Assembly (NCBI GenBank): GCA_015060245.1
Contig: SUYU01000009.1
Location: 55,395-119,394 of the forward strand
Length of the DNA: 64,000 bases
DNA from: Bacteroidales bacterium
Lineage (GTDB): Bacteria > Bacteroidota > Bacteroidia > Bacteroidales > UBA932
Direction of reading: 5' to 3'
The stretch's first letter is position 1. Each line of letters starts with the position of its first letter. The notes below the pieces were generated by a model, which was not told the DNA's origin, made no database searches, and saw nothing but the letters and a program-made list of their open reading frames with translations. Made by a program: the position numbers and the translations under genes. This document shows, piece by piece, positions 16,440 through 25,439 of the stretch.

Positions 16440-18965
16440 CTATTCCCAAGGAATCTCCTCCTGTCCAACTTCCGGATCCTGGAGAGTACTCTCCTCTTCA
16501 ACATTTATCTTGGTGCCGTCAATTGTGTACCCGGCCAATTTTTCAAATACTTCGGCAGGAATGATTCCGCAAAGTTCGGCATTCCATGCCAGGTACAGGT
16601 ACTTCAGATTTGTCATAGGCGCAAAGTCAATCACATTCCCGCTCAACTGGTTGCCCGATAACTCAAGAAATTCCAACTGGGTCATTGTTTGCATTGATGC
16701 TGGAATTTTTCCGGTAAACTTGTTCCAGCCCATACTCAAGTCTTTCATTTTTGTAAGGTTGCCAATATTTGCCGGAATCTCTCCTTCCAGTGCATTACTG
16801 TTTAGGTGAAGAACCGCCAGGCTGCTCATCTGGCAAATTTCATCAGGCAGGCTTCCCGACAATTTGTTGCTGCTCATGAATATTGTGTGGAGTTTCTTCA
16901 AATTGCCGAATGTAGAAGGAATGGAACCGCCAATTCTGTTATCTTCCAATTTGATGTACTCAAGATTTGTAAGATTGCCCAACTCTGCTGGCAATCCTCC
17001 GTCAATCTTGTTGTATGCCAAATCAATCCAAATCAACTGCCCGCAATTGCCCAATTCTGCAGGCAAAGTGCCGCCAATATTGTTGCTACACGCATCTATG
17101 CGTTGCAGTTTTGTACAATTTCCAATTGATGCCGGTATTGCTCCGCTAATACGGTTGCTGTGGATATTCAATTCAACCAGTTCTGTACATCCGCCAATAG
17201 ATTCAGGAATGTTGCCCTCAATCATATTGTTGTCAAAAATGAGATGTTCTACAGTTTTGAGGTTGCCAATGGAGTTAGGTATTGCACCCCTCAAGCCATT
17301 TGTTCCAAAACTTACTTTTTTAAGATTTGCAAGATTGCCTAATGACTCAGGTATTGTTCCGCTCAAATTGTTGCCACCCAATTCAAGCACCTCAAGGCTC
17401 TGCATGTTTCCTATATTCTCAGGAATCTCGCCCGAAAAGCCTGCGCATTGGGCAGAGAAAATTCTAAGGTTCACAAGATTGCAGATCTCTGCCGGAAGCC
17501 GGGTCTTGAAATTGTTGTTGTCCAACCATAACTCTGTGAGGTTAACGGCCTTTCCAATATTTGACGACGGTCCACCGGTCAACTCGTTGTGCTGTAGCAG
17601 CAAATGCTCCAATTTAGACATTCCGGTCCAGATGCTCTCCGGAATAGAGCCTGTAAGTTTATTGTCCCAAAGGTGCATGTGTCTCATATTTACAAGATTT
17701 CCGATATTCTCCGGAATCTGGCCCTCAAGTTGGTTATTGCTCAAATATAACCACTCCAATGAGGTCAACTTGCATATCTCCTCCGGAATTGTGCCGGTAA
17801 TATTGTTAGGTAGAGCCTCATCCTCTTCAGCCTTTGCCAAATTCAAACGGTTCAATCTTGAAAAATCACCTATCTCCGCCGGAATCTCACCCTGCAGATT
17901 GTTGCTTGACAAATCAAGATTTGTAACATAACCATCAGCGTCTGTATCAACACCATACCACTCGCCAACAGGCTGCTCCGAACACCAGTTGGTGTTGTTT
18001 GTCCAATTCTCTCCACCCAACGCATTATAAATGGCAATCAACGCATTGCGCTCTTTCTCCTTGTTGATGTTGACGGTTTTACTTTGGTCAAATCTTATTC
18101 GAAGTGTATTGTATTTATTCCTTTCAAAATTTTGACTTGTTTTTCTCTCGATAATTTGTTGATCTCCGTTCGCATTAGTGATTAGGATATTTAATCCACT
18201 TGTAAAAGTCCTTGGAGAAATGGCAATCCAAAATTCAGTCATGTCTGCATCAGAAGTAGATGTGCCAATTTTAGCACCCTTTTCCCCACAGTCCAATATT
18301 ATGGATTCACTAGCATTTTCGTTATCAAGAATTGTAGTAACAGGCAGTTTGTCTTCAGAAATTATTACTTTGGCTTCTCCAGTCAATTTTTCACCGTTTC
18401 TACCTACTATTTCAATTGACTTAATGTAATCTTCGCTAACTCCACACATAAGCAATCTGTAAAAACCGCATACATTCTTGAATGTTAACAGGCGGTCATT
18501 CAAATCATTGGTAACAGCAACTGCAATATTTGCACCTTTCCCGATAGATCCTTCAGCATAGTATTGAGTGCTAGGAATTAGTAAAGTCAGAAATGATTCA
18601 TCATTTTCAATCCTGCAACTTTTGTTAAATGGATATATAGCATAATTCCGATTTATCTGGTTACCAGAACCGAAATCACCTGTCCCTATTTTGGTAAAGG
18701 TACCACTATTGTCTCCTGTTTGACCGTCAAACTGGAATTTCTCATTTAGGGTAGAACTGAAGATACTTAATTCATCTTGGGCATGCCAAAGAATTTTCAT
18801 ATTTTTATCAAGATAAGTTTTTGTATTTTCGTCAGACCCTATTTCATTATCTACATAAGCAATGAATTTAGGATTTTCAACAATGTTTTTTTCTAGATTC
18901 TCTAACTTAGAACAACTAGCAAAACATATAGTAGCAATCCCCAATATAAATAATATCCTTTTCAT
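16440..18965 (-). CDS. Plant-type LRR lipoprotein with fimbrillin-like N-terminal domain
   Basis: 841 aa from Met at 18965 (MKRILFILGIATICFASCSK, lipobox ASC); 19 upstream codons in frame are probably untranslated. Residues about 20-300 are a diverged copy of the shared fimbrillin-like domain (KILWHAQDELSIFSS, IGKGANIAVAV). Near 308 begins an LRR cap with ALIAIYNALGGENWTNNTNW, followed by about 20 repeats of 24 residues of the GxIPxxIGNLxxLxxLxLxxN type best known from plant receptors, ending near 830. The tail is acidic. The N-terminal domain DNA is more AT-rich than the neighbours, suggesting a different origin or less recent exchange. Predicted surface lipoprotein with a protein-binding solenoid. 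Confidence 0.83.
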   Translation of the reverse strand: MKRILFILGIATICFASCSKLENLEKNIVENPKFIAYVDNEIGSDENTKTYLDKNMKILWHAQDELSIFSSTLNEKFQFDGQTGDNSGTFTKIGTGDFGSGNQINRNYAIYPFNKSCRIENDESFLTLLIPSTQYYAEGSIGKGANIAVAVTNDLNDRLLTFKNVCGFYRLLMCGVSEDYIKSIEIVGRNGEKLTGEAKVIISEDKLPVTTILDNENASESIILDCGEKGAKIGTSTSDADMTEFWIAISPRTFTSGLNILITNANGDQQIIERKTSQNFERNKYNTLRIRFDQSKTVNINKEKERNALIAIYNALGGENWTNNTNWCSEQPVGEWYGVDTDADGYVTNLDLSSNNLQGEIPAEIGDFSRLNRLNLAKAEEDEALPNNITGTIPEEICKLTSLEWLYLSNNQLEGQIPENIGNLVNMRHMHLWDNKLTGSIPESIWTGMSKLEHLLLQHNELTGGPSSNIGKAVNLTELWLDNNNFKTRLPAEICNLVNLRIFSAQCAGFSGEIPENIGNMQSLEVLELGGNNLSGTIPESLGNLANLKKVSFGTNGLRGAIPNSIGNLKTVEHLIFDNNMIEGNIPESIGGCTELVELNIHSNRISGAIPASIGNCTKLQRIDACSNNIGGTLPAELGNCGQLIWIDLAYNKIDGGLPAELGNLTNLEYIKLEDNRIGGSIPSTFGNLKKLHTIFMSSNKLSGSLPDEICQMSSLAVLHLNSNALEGEIPANIGNLTKMKDLSMGWNKFTGKIPASMQTMTQLEFLELSGNQLSGNVIDFAPMTNLKYLYLAWNAELCGIIPAEVFEKLAGYTIDGTKINVEEESTLQDPEVGQEEIPWE

Positions 18966-19088
18966 CCTATTTAGTGGTTTTACAATTTGAATTACAGACA
19001 AGATGCTGAAAGGGAAGAGCATTCTCTTTCAACATCCATACTTTGGTTAGATAGAATGTGCCTTATTGTAGCATAATAGGTATATCTA

Positions 19089-19244
19089 TTATGCCCAACC
19101 TCCATCTTCTCCTTCTTCAACCCCTTCATTAGTTCCTCCGCCATCTCCTGTCCCTGCAAATCCTTTCTCTACATTTACTTCAAATTGTTGAACTGCTGGA
19201 GTCTGGTAGTTTTTCTCTGTTAGGTTAATAATCTGTTTTTTCAT
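19089..19244 (-). CDS. Small 51-aa protein with VNVEKGFA motif and Gly/Glu-rich tail
   Basis: Begins MKKQIINLTEKNYQTPAVQQ, then FEVNVEKGFAGTGDGGG and an acidic, Gly-rich tail ending DGGWA. It shares the PAVxxFEVxVEKGFA core with the 42-aa ORF at 16248-16376; the tails differ. No signal peptide. It lies between two plant-type LRR lipoprotein genes on the same strand, 123 bp before the 841-aa gene. Such small proteins are widespread in Bacteroidales and, as far as I know, have no established function. Coding is supported by conservation of the motif between the two copies and the lack of any longer competing frame. Confidence 0.62.
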   Translation of the reverse strand: MKKQIINLTEKNYQTPAVQQFEVNVEKGFAGTGDGGGTNEGVEEGEDGGWA

Positions 19245-19402
19245 GATATTATTATTTTCTGTTGTTAATTAATAGTTTTTCCTGTTGTTGAAATGACCCC
19301 CAAAAGTTTTATGTCTAACTTCTGGGGTCATGTCAGATTGCAAAGATAACAATTATTGTCAAATGCAATTTATGGTGCTGCCGCTCTTTGTGCATTTATG
19401 GT

Positions 19403-21736
19403 TTACTCCTGCACAGGGTCAGACAATATGTTTATCTTGGTATCTTTGAATGTGCAGGTTTCAAGTTTGTTGTAGGTGCTCAAGTAGATGGTGCCCTCAA
19501 GGTTTGGATTGTTGTTGAGCCAGATTCCTTTCAATGAGGCCATCTTGCTTATGTCTGGAAGTGTGCCTGAAAGGGAGTTACAGTCAAGGAAGAGCCATTC
19601 AACCTTTTGAAGGTTTGTTATGCTCTCAGGTATTTGGCCGCTCAATTGTTGGCAGCCTATTGCAAGGTATTGTACATTCTCAAGATTTCCAATGCTTTCA
19701 GGGATTGAACCGCTCAACTGGCATCCGCCCAAATTCAGGTTTACAAGATTTGTAAGGTTGCCTATATTGGCCGGGATGGAGCCTGTAAAAGGATTGTCCT
19801 GAATCTCCAAGTGTGTGAGTGATGTCATTTCACAAATGCTTTCAGGAATCTCTCCATACAATTCATTATTCTGCAGGTAAAGATTAACTAATTTTGTGAG
19901 ATTGCTTATTTTGTCAGACAATTCTCCGGTCAAAGAACAATCGTTTAATCTAATTTCAGTCAAATTGGTACATCCGGTAAAGATCTCTTCGGGAATCTCT
20001 CCTTCCAAACCGTTGTTGTTATCCAAATAGAGTAACTGCAGTTTTGATAAATTGCCAAAAGATGCAGGAATTTCGCCGGTCAAGTTATTTGTTCCAAAAC
20101 TTAAATGTACAAGTTCTTTAAGATTGCCCACTGATTCAGGAATGGTGCCGGTAAACCGGTTGCCACCAAACTCCAGTATCCAAAGTTTGGCAAGATTGCC
20201 GATATTTTCAGGAATTGTTCCGAAAAAATTGCATCCGTTTATATTTAACTCCTCCAGATTCACAAGGCTGCATATCTCTTCAGGAAGGGGAAGGGTTGTG
20301 TTAGTGCCAAATCTTGGATTGCAGCCGATATTCAATGCTTTCAAGGCCTGGAGATTGCTGATGCTCTTTGAAAGGCCTCCGTACAAGTTGTAGTTGGACC
20401 ACAAATTGAGAGTCTGCAATTTGGTAAGGTTGTACAGGCTTTCCGGCATTCTGCCTGAAAGTCGGCAGTCATTGAGTATTATATGGGTAAGTTCTGTAAG
20501 TTTGCCTATGTTTGCAGGAATGGAGCCTGTGATGTCATTGCTGCTCAAATCCATATATTGCAATGACTTCAGGTTGCAGATGCTGCTTGGAATGGTGCCT
20601 GTAATTTTGGTAGGCTGGTCCCACATGTTCATGTCGAGCCTTGTCAATCTTGAGAAGTTTCCAATCTCAGCAGGAAGTGTTCCGTTGAGGTTGTTGCAAG
20701 GCAACTGGATTGCGGTTACGAATCCCTCTTCATCGGTATCAACGCCATACCACTCGCCAACAGGCTGGTCTGTGCACCAGTTGGTGTTGTTTGACCAGTT
20801 GTCGCCACCCAAAGAGTTGTATAGGGCAATAAGCGAACTCTTCTCTCTTGCAAGAAGATCCTGGGTAGTGAGTTTTACCTCAAGGGCTGCCATTGATTTT
20901 ACTATGTTGCGTTCTACGCTGATCCATTTTGATGTGGATTGGGTTATGGTCAAGCCCGAAATTTCTGTGATTGTTACGGTAAATCCTTCGGAGAAGACAA
21001 CCGGTGGAACCACGAACCAGAAACTGGTGGCATTCTCTGCGCTATTGCCAATCTCTACTCCGGATTCGCCGCAGTCGAGGGTAATTGTGCGGGTTGCATT
21101 GCTGTTCATGTATGAATTGGGCATCTGGCCATGTTTGGCAGTGATTGTGGCGTCGCCTGCGATTTTTTCGCCGTTGTTGCCCTTGAGTTCAATTGATTTT
21201 ACGGTAATGCCGCTGCCATAGAGTTTAAGCACAAGGTAGCCGCCAACATTTTTGAATGAGAGGAAGTAGTCGCTCAAACCCGAAGTTACCGCTACCATGG
21301 TGTTTGCTCCTTTTCCGAATGAGTTTTGGGCATAGAGTTGTGTGGCAGGAAGTTCTACGGTCAAGACGTCATAGTTGTCCATACTGCTGTTTGAAGAGTA
21401 TGGATATATGGCGTAGTATGCCTCTATGGCATTTCCGGTGCCGAATTGGCCTCCATTGCCGGCAGCGCTGAATGTTCCGCTGTTGTCGCCGGTATTGCCG
21501 TCAAATGTGTACTTTTCGTTGAGTGTTGTCCTGAAAATTGAAAGTTCATCGGCCTGGTGCCAATAGAGTTTCACATTTGCATCAACGTAGGTTTTTGTTT
21601 TGTTTTCAACATCGTACTCCTCGAATGACGTTGTGAATACTGGGGCATCATTCTTCAAGGATTGCAAAAGTTGCTCCTCTTTGTTGCAGGCCACGACTGT
21701 TGCCAACATGATGATTGTAAAGATAATGCGTTTCAT
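19403..21736 (-). CDS. Plant-type LRR lipoprotein with fimbrillin-like N-terminal domain
   Basis: 777 aa, lipoprotein signal MKRIIFTIIMLATVVACNKE. The shared fimbrillin-like domain covers about 25-295 (KLYWHQADELSIF, FGKGANTMVAV). From about 302 an LRR cap (SLIALYNSLGGDNWSNNTNW) leads into repeats of the GTIPExIGNLxxLxxLxFGxN type to about 765. The first 60 residues are nearly identical to the split gene at 21958-24233, while the ectodomain matches the 841-aa gene, so this protein combines parts seen in both neighbours. Its upstream region (21737-21957) is a degenerate minisatellite. Predicted surface lipoprotein; ligand unknown. Confidence 0.85.
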   Translation of the reverse strand: MKRIIFTIIMLATVVACNKEEQLLQSLKNDAPVFTTSFEEYDVENKTKTYVDANVKLYWHQADELSIFRTTLNEKYTFDGNTGDNSGTFSAAGNGGQFGTGNAIEAYYAIYPYSSNSSMDNYDVLTVELPATQLYAQNSFGKGANTMVAVTSGLSDYFLSFKNVGGYLVLKLYGSGITVKSIELKGNNGEKIAGDATITAKHGQMPNSYMNSNATRTITLDCGESGVEIGNSAENATSFWFVVPPVVFSEGFTVTITEISGLTITQSTSKWISVERNIVKSMAALEVKLTTQDLLAREKSSLIALYNSLGGDNWSNNTNWCTDQPVGEWYGVDTDEEGFVTAIQLPCNNLNGTLPAEIGNFSRLTRLDMNMWDQPTKITGTIPSSICNLKSLQYMDLSSNDITGSIPANIGKLTELTHIILNDCRLSGRMPESLYNLTKLQTLNLWSNYNLYGGLSKSISNLQALKALNIGCNPRFGTNTTLPLPEEICSLVNLEELNINGCNFFGTIPENIGNLAKLWILEFGGNRFTGTIPESVGNLKELVHLSFGTNNLTGEIPASFGNLSKLQLLYLDNNNGLEGEIPEEIFTGCTNLTEIRLNDCSLTGELSDKISNLTKLVNLYLQNNELYGEIPESICEMTSLTHLEIQDNPFTGSIPANIGNLTNLVNLNLGGCQLSGSIPESIGNLENVQYLAIGCQQLSGQIPESITNLQKVEWLFLDCNSLSGTLPDISKMASLKGIWLNNNPNLEGTIYLSTYNKLETCTFKDTKINILSDPVQE

Positions 21737-21775
21737 GGTTATAGTATTTGTAGTTTATTCTGTTTGTTCCAGTGG

Positions 21776-21950
21776 TTATCTGTTCCTGTGTTTATTTGTT
21801 TCGGGGTTCCTGTGCTTCTGTGTTCTTGTGCTTCTGTGTACTTGCGTTTATATGTTTCAGCGTTTCTATGTTGCTGTGTTTCTGCGTCTTTGTGCTTTTG
21901 CGTCTTTGTGCTTTTGCGTTTGTGTGTTCTTGTGCTTCTGTGTTCCTGGG
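21776..21950. repeat. Degenerate minisatellite between two LRR genes
   Basis: Roughly 175 bp of short, imperfect repeats; the clearest are two perfect tandem copies of CGTCTTTGTGCTTTTG at 21885-21916. On the minus strand the tract is A/C/G-rich with almost no T (units such as AAACACAGAAGCACAAG). It fills the gap between the split LRR gene and the 777-aa LRR gene, where the leader of the latter would be. Frames open across it on both strands because the composition avoids stops; they are not convincing genes. Confidence 0.75.
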
Positions 21951-21957
21951 ACGATTG

Positions 21958-24233
21958 TTATTCCAGTTCATCTTCCGCTTCAGGTTCTGCAAAAATCCGT
22001 GATGCATGCTCTTTCCACTCATCGGCATTCTTGTATGCTTCAACCGAGCCGGCCGGAACATATATGTTTACCGGAACTTCTGAGCCGTCGAACAGGTTGT
22101 ATGACGCAGTACTGCCCACAATACTGCCTGTTATGGTAGGTGGAACTGCCGCAGCGCAATGAACTTCAAAGAGATATTGGCAATCGAGCAGAGCAGTTAC
22201 ATTTATCTCCTTTACATTCTGCGGAATATGCACAACTGCTACATCTGTAACCCAAAAGGCGTGAAGTCCTATCGTTTCAAGTGCTTCCGGCAGATAAAGA
22301 TGGTATGACAATGGACAATGACTGAAGGTATGACTATTTATTGTAGTCAGGTTGTTTGAGAAGATGACCTCCTTAAGGCTGGTGCAGTTACTGAATGCTG
22401 AATTTCTTATTACGCTCACACCATCGGGAATTGTTATGCTTCTGAGTGATAAATTTCTAAAGAATGCGTACTCTCCAATATAGTTTATTGTTTCGGGCAA
22501 TTCCACTTCACTTAATGGACTGTTGCTGAAAGCCCAGTCCCTTATAGATGTTGCTCCATAAGGTATGCTGTACTGAAAAATGTTATAAGGGGCAAAAGCG
22601 GCAACCTCTCCATTGATAATCAGGCACCTGTTGTCTTCAGATGCATATTTGCCATAAATGCCCTGCAAATTGGCCATGCCTCTTAACACATAACTGCCCT
22701 CTATATCAACAAATGAGTCCGGCAGGGTCAATGTGGATATTTTTGATTGATGAAAGGGATTCCTGCCTATAATTTTCACTCCGTCAGGCACAATGTAGTC
22801 CTTTACATCACAATTTATGGCAAATGATTTAAGGGTGTCGTCCTTTCCTTTATAAGTGCGCAGTTGTCGTCTGTGGCAAATTTCCCGAAAAAGGCTTTGA
22901 GATTCTGGCAATAATAAAATGGATTCCCAACAATCTCCTCCACGCTTGATGGTATTGTAATTTCTGTAAGGCCATGACAACAATAGAAGGCAAAGCCCCC
23001 TATGTATGTTGTTTTGTCAGGAATGGTAATCTGTTTGATTGAAGTACACATACCGAATGCATATTTTTCTATGCTTTTCAAGTTTTCGGGCAATGTTATC
23101 TTTTCAAGATTAGAATTTTCATAAAAGGCTCCGTAACAGATGGTTTCTATGCTGTTTGGAAGTGTGAAAGAGAGCGAGTTGGAAACATTTTCAAACGCAT
23201 CTTTGCCTATATATTTGACCTCTCCATCAAATTTGATGATTCCCTTGCCGTTTGTGTACTCATTTGATGTAATGGATACTCCAAAGTCTGCCGAGGCGGT
23301 TGGCTCAATGATATTGCCGTCGGTGGTGGTATACCAGATTTCATCATTTGGAACTGCAATGTCGTCTGTGGTAACCTCAAGTGGAGCCATTGGTGTCGCA
23401 AGATTGCGTTTTACCTCATAGTTGTTTGAGGTTGACTGTTTCATTATCCATCCGGCATTATCTGTGATTGTAACTGTGAATCCGTTTGAGAAGATAGTTG
23501 GAGGAACCACTATCCAGAAATTGGTGGCGTTCTCTGCGCTCTCGCCAATCTTCACTCCGGAATCACCACAGTCGAGGGTTATTGTTGTTGTGGCATTCTC
23601 CGTCATGGTTACCTCGGGTGCCTCTCCATATTTGGCAATGATTGAGGCGCTGCCTGCAATTTTTTCACCGTTGTTACCCTTGAGTTCAATTGATTGTACG
23701 GTTACATTGTTCCCGTAGAGTTTGAGTACAAGATATCCGCCCACATTTTTGAATGGCAGGAAGTAGTCATCCAATCCCGACGATGCTGCAACCATGGTGT
23801 TTGCTCCTTTTCCGAATGAGTTATAAGCGTACGGCTGTGTGGCAGGAAGTACCACTGACAATACATCGCTGTTGCTTATTTTGTTGCTTGAAGCGTAAGG
23901 ATATACTGCATAGTTTGTGCTTACGTCATTTCCGGTACCAAACTGTCCGCCATTGCCTATTGGACTGAATGTGCCGCTGTTTGCTCCGGTCTTGCCGTTG
24001 AATTTGTATTTTTCATTGAGCGTTGTCCTGAAGATTGTAACTTCATCGGCTTCGTGCCAATATAGTTTTATATTCTGGTCAATGTATGTTTTTGTTGGGG
24101 TTGCAATGTTGTACTCCTCAAATGAGGTTGTGAATATAGGGGCATCATTCTTCAAGGATTGCAAAAGTTGCTCTTCTTTGTTGCAGGCTACGGCTGTTGC
24201 CAACATGATGATTGTAAAGATAATGCGTCTCAT
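21958..24233 (-). pseudogene. BspA-type LRR lipoprotein gene split by a 5-bp duplication frameshift
   Basis: Two overlapping frames make one protein of about 757 aa. The first (from 24233; MRRIIFTIIMLATAVACNKE) has the lipobox, the fimbrillin-like domain to about 295, a cap with NDEIWYTTTDGNI and LRR_5 repeats, then runs out of frame after DDNCALIKE. The second picks up at KDDTLKSFAINCDVKDYI, with LRR_5 repeats and a C-terminal cap to 21958. At 22842-22851 the plus strand reads CCTTTCCTTT; removing one CCTTT restores a single frame through LIKDDTLKSF. Either the gene is inactivated, or the short tandem repeat switches it on and off, or it is an assembly error. It is the first gene of the island and has the conserved 25-bp promoter element. 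Confidence 0.82.
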
Positions 24234-24258
24234 AATAACTAAATTTGGGAAATTCGCA

Positions 24259-24309
24259 CAAATCTATTCAGGTTCAATAAAATCATCAAGTTCACAATGG
24301 GTCATTTGA
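24259..24309 (-). promoter_or_regulatory. Promoter with 25-bp conserved upstream element (copy 2)
   Basis: On the minus strand, the 25-bp element (24309-24285, containing AAATGACCCATTGTGAAC) is followed by 18 bp and TAGATTTG (24266-24259), then the start codon at 24233. Element, 18-bp spacing and -7 box match those at 8057-8007. This is the promoter of the first gene of the LRR island. Confidence 0.68.
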
Positions 24310-24348
24310 GGGTGGGGTTTTGTATTAATTTGTTCTTTTTATTGGTCA

Positions 24349-24381
24349 TTTGGCTATTTTGCCCATAAAATCATATATTTG
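24349..24381 (+). promoter_or_regulatory. Promoter of the traX remnant
   Basis: TTTG at 24349-24352, a 21-bp spacer and TATATTTG at 24374-24381, 10 bp before the ATG at 24391. The -33 box sits in ATTGGTCATTTGG, which resembles the GGTCATTTG end of the nearby 25-bp element on the same strand. Confidence 0.55.
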
Positions 24382-24390
24382 CTTTCGTAA

Positions 24391-25001
24391 ATGAGTGGCT
24401 CGGTTTTAAAAATATTGGCGTGCGTTATAATGCTTCTGGACCATACGGCAGCATATATTCCCGAGGAGATTCCGGGAATATATGATATTCTGTTTTGTAT
24501 TGGGAGCAAGGAGATTACACTGCGTTACCTTATGCGGGCAATTGGACGGACCGGATTCCCGATTTTTGCTTTTCTTATAACCGAAGGGTTTGTACATACC
24601 CGTAACAGGAGGAGATATGCCGTAAATCTCTTCATTTTTGCACTCATTTCAGAAATTCCATTTAATTTGGTTGGTGGAGGGGAGTTCTTTTATCGCAGGC
24701 AAAATGTCTTCTTTACGCTGCTGCTGGGGTATTTGGGAGTCTGGTGTTCAGAGAGGTTCAAGGAGAGTGGAGATTTGGGTATGGCTTTATAATTTTGCTC
24801 TATCTTCTCCGTTCCAACAGGGTTCTGATGTGTGTTATAGGCACCTGCGTTTTGCCAAGCAGGTGGATTGGCGGCATGGGCTTCATTCCCATATACATGT
24901 ATAACGGAACTCGTGGTTTTGCCAAGGGGCCTGTTGCAAAATATGCGTTCTATCTCTTTTATCCTTTGCACCTTCTTCTGCTTTATCTGATTGGCTGTTG
25001 A
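24391..25001 (+). pseudogene. traX-family membrane protein, frameshifted and internally shortened
   Basis: The first frame (24391-24792) encodes the N-terminal half of a TraX-family protein: MSGSVLKILACVIMLLDHTA, then RAIGRTGFPIFAFLITEGF and NLFIFALISEIPFN, with hydrophobic helices. It then leaves frame. The C-terminal part continues in another frame to 25001 (GFIPIYMYNGTRG, KYAFYLFYPLHLLLLYLIGC). Compared with normal TraX (about 240 aa), the joint is abrupt and central helices seem missing. TraX proteins are polytopic membrane proteins with acyltransferase-like folds; TraX of F plasmid acetylates pilin. The last codons form the first unit of a 46-bp tandem repeat. It has a good promoter, so the decay may be recent. 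Confidence 0.75.
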
Positions 25002-25152
25002 GCGGTTTTCATTTCATCTTCTTCTGCTTTATCTGATTGGCCGTTAAGCCGTTTTCATTTCATCTTCTTCTGCTGCTTTATTTGATTGGCTGTTGAGCGG
25101 TTTTCATTTTATCTTCTTCTGCTTCATCTGATTGGCCGTTGATCCATTTTTC
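24972..25152 (+). repeat. Tandem repeat, 46-49 bp unit, about four copies
   Basis: Units begin CTTCTTCTGCTTTATCTGAT and end in TTTTCATTTCAT. Starts at 24972, 25018, 25064 (49 bp, with an extra TGC) and 25113 (partial). The first unit is the coding end of the traX remnant (LLLLYLIG, stop); the others are downstream non-coding copies that have drifted by several substitutions. It looks like replication slippage copying the 3' end of the gene. Confidence 0.85.
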
Positions 25153-25156
25153 CATA

Positions 25157-25207
25157 ATTCAATAAATATTCACTGCAAAAGGGTAAATTTTACGCTTTTG
25201 TTTTGAG
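25157..25207 (+). repeat. 5' flank repeat of nuclease unit (copy 1)
   Basis: A 51-bp segment beginning ATTCAATAAAT and ending TTTTGAG, with a near-palindrome AAAAGGGTAAATTTTACGC. It recurs at 26623-26673 with a few differences, each time a few hundred bp upstream of a nuclease reading frame. The remaining non-coding stretch to 25440 shows only diverged similarity to the region at 26674-26730. Confidence 0.7.
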
Positions 25208-25439
25208 AGTATGTTTGCATGGTATAGTTTTGCAGGTGTCGAAATCTTCATCGGAACCGGCAAGTGGGGGGCTGCAGTGAGGGATGGAATTAAAATGGTA
25301 GAATACAGAACTTCGCCTGCCGGTTTATTTAGGTCTGTTCTATAGGAATGATCTGTGGATGGTTTATTTGTCATAGAGAGTTTGCATGTTGGAAGAAAAG
25401 GGTTTAATAACCATATAATGTAACTTGACAATTTCAATT

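Noticed and set aside
21792..22061. Minus-strand open frame rich in Lys, Thr, Asn and Gln across the minisatellite
   Set aside because: It overlaps the end of the split LRR gene, has no ribosome binding site, and exists because the tract lacks T and so rarely has stops.
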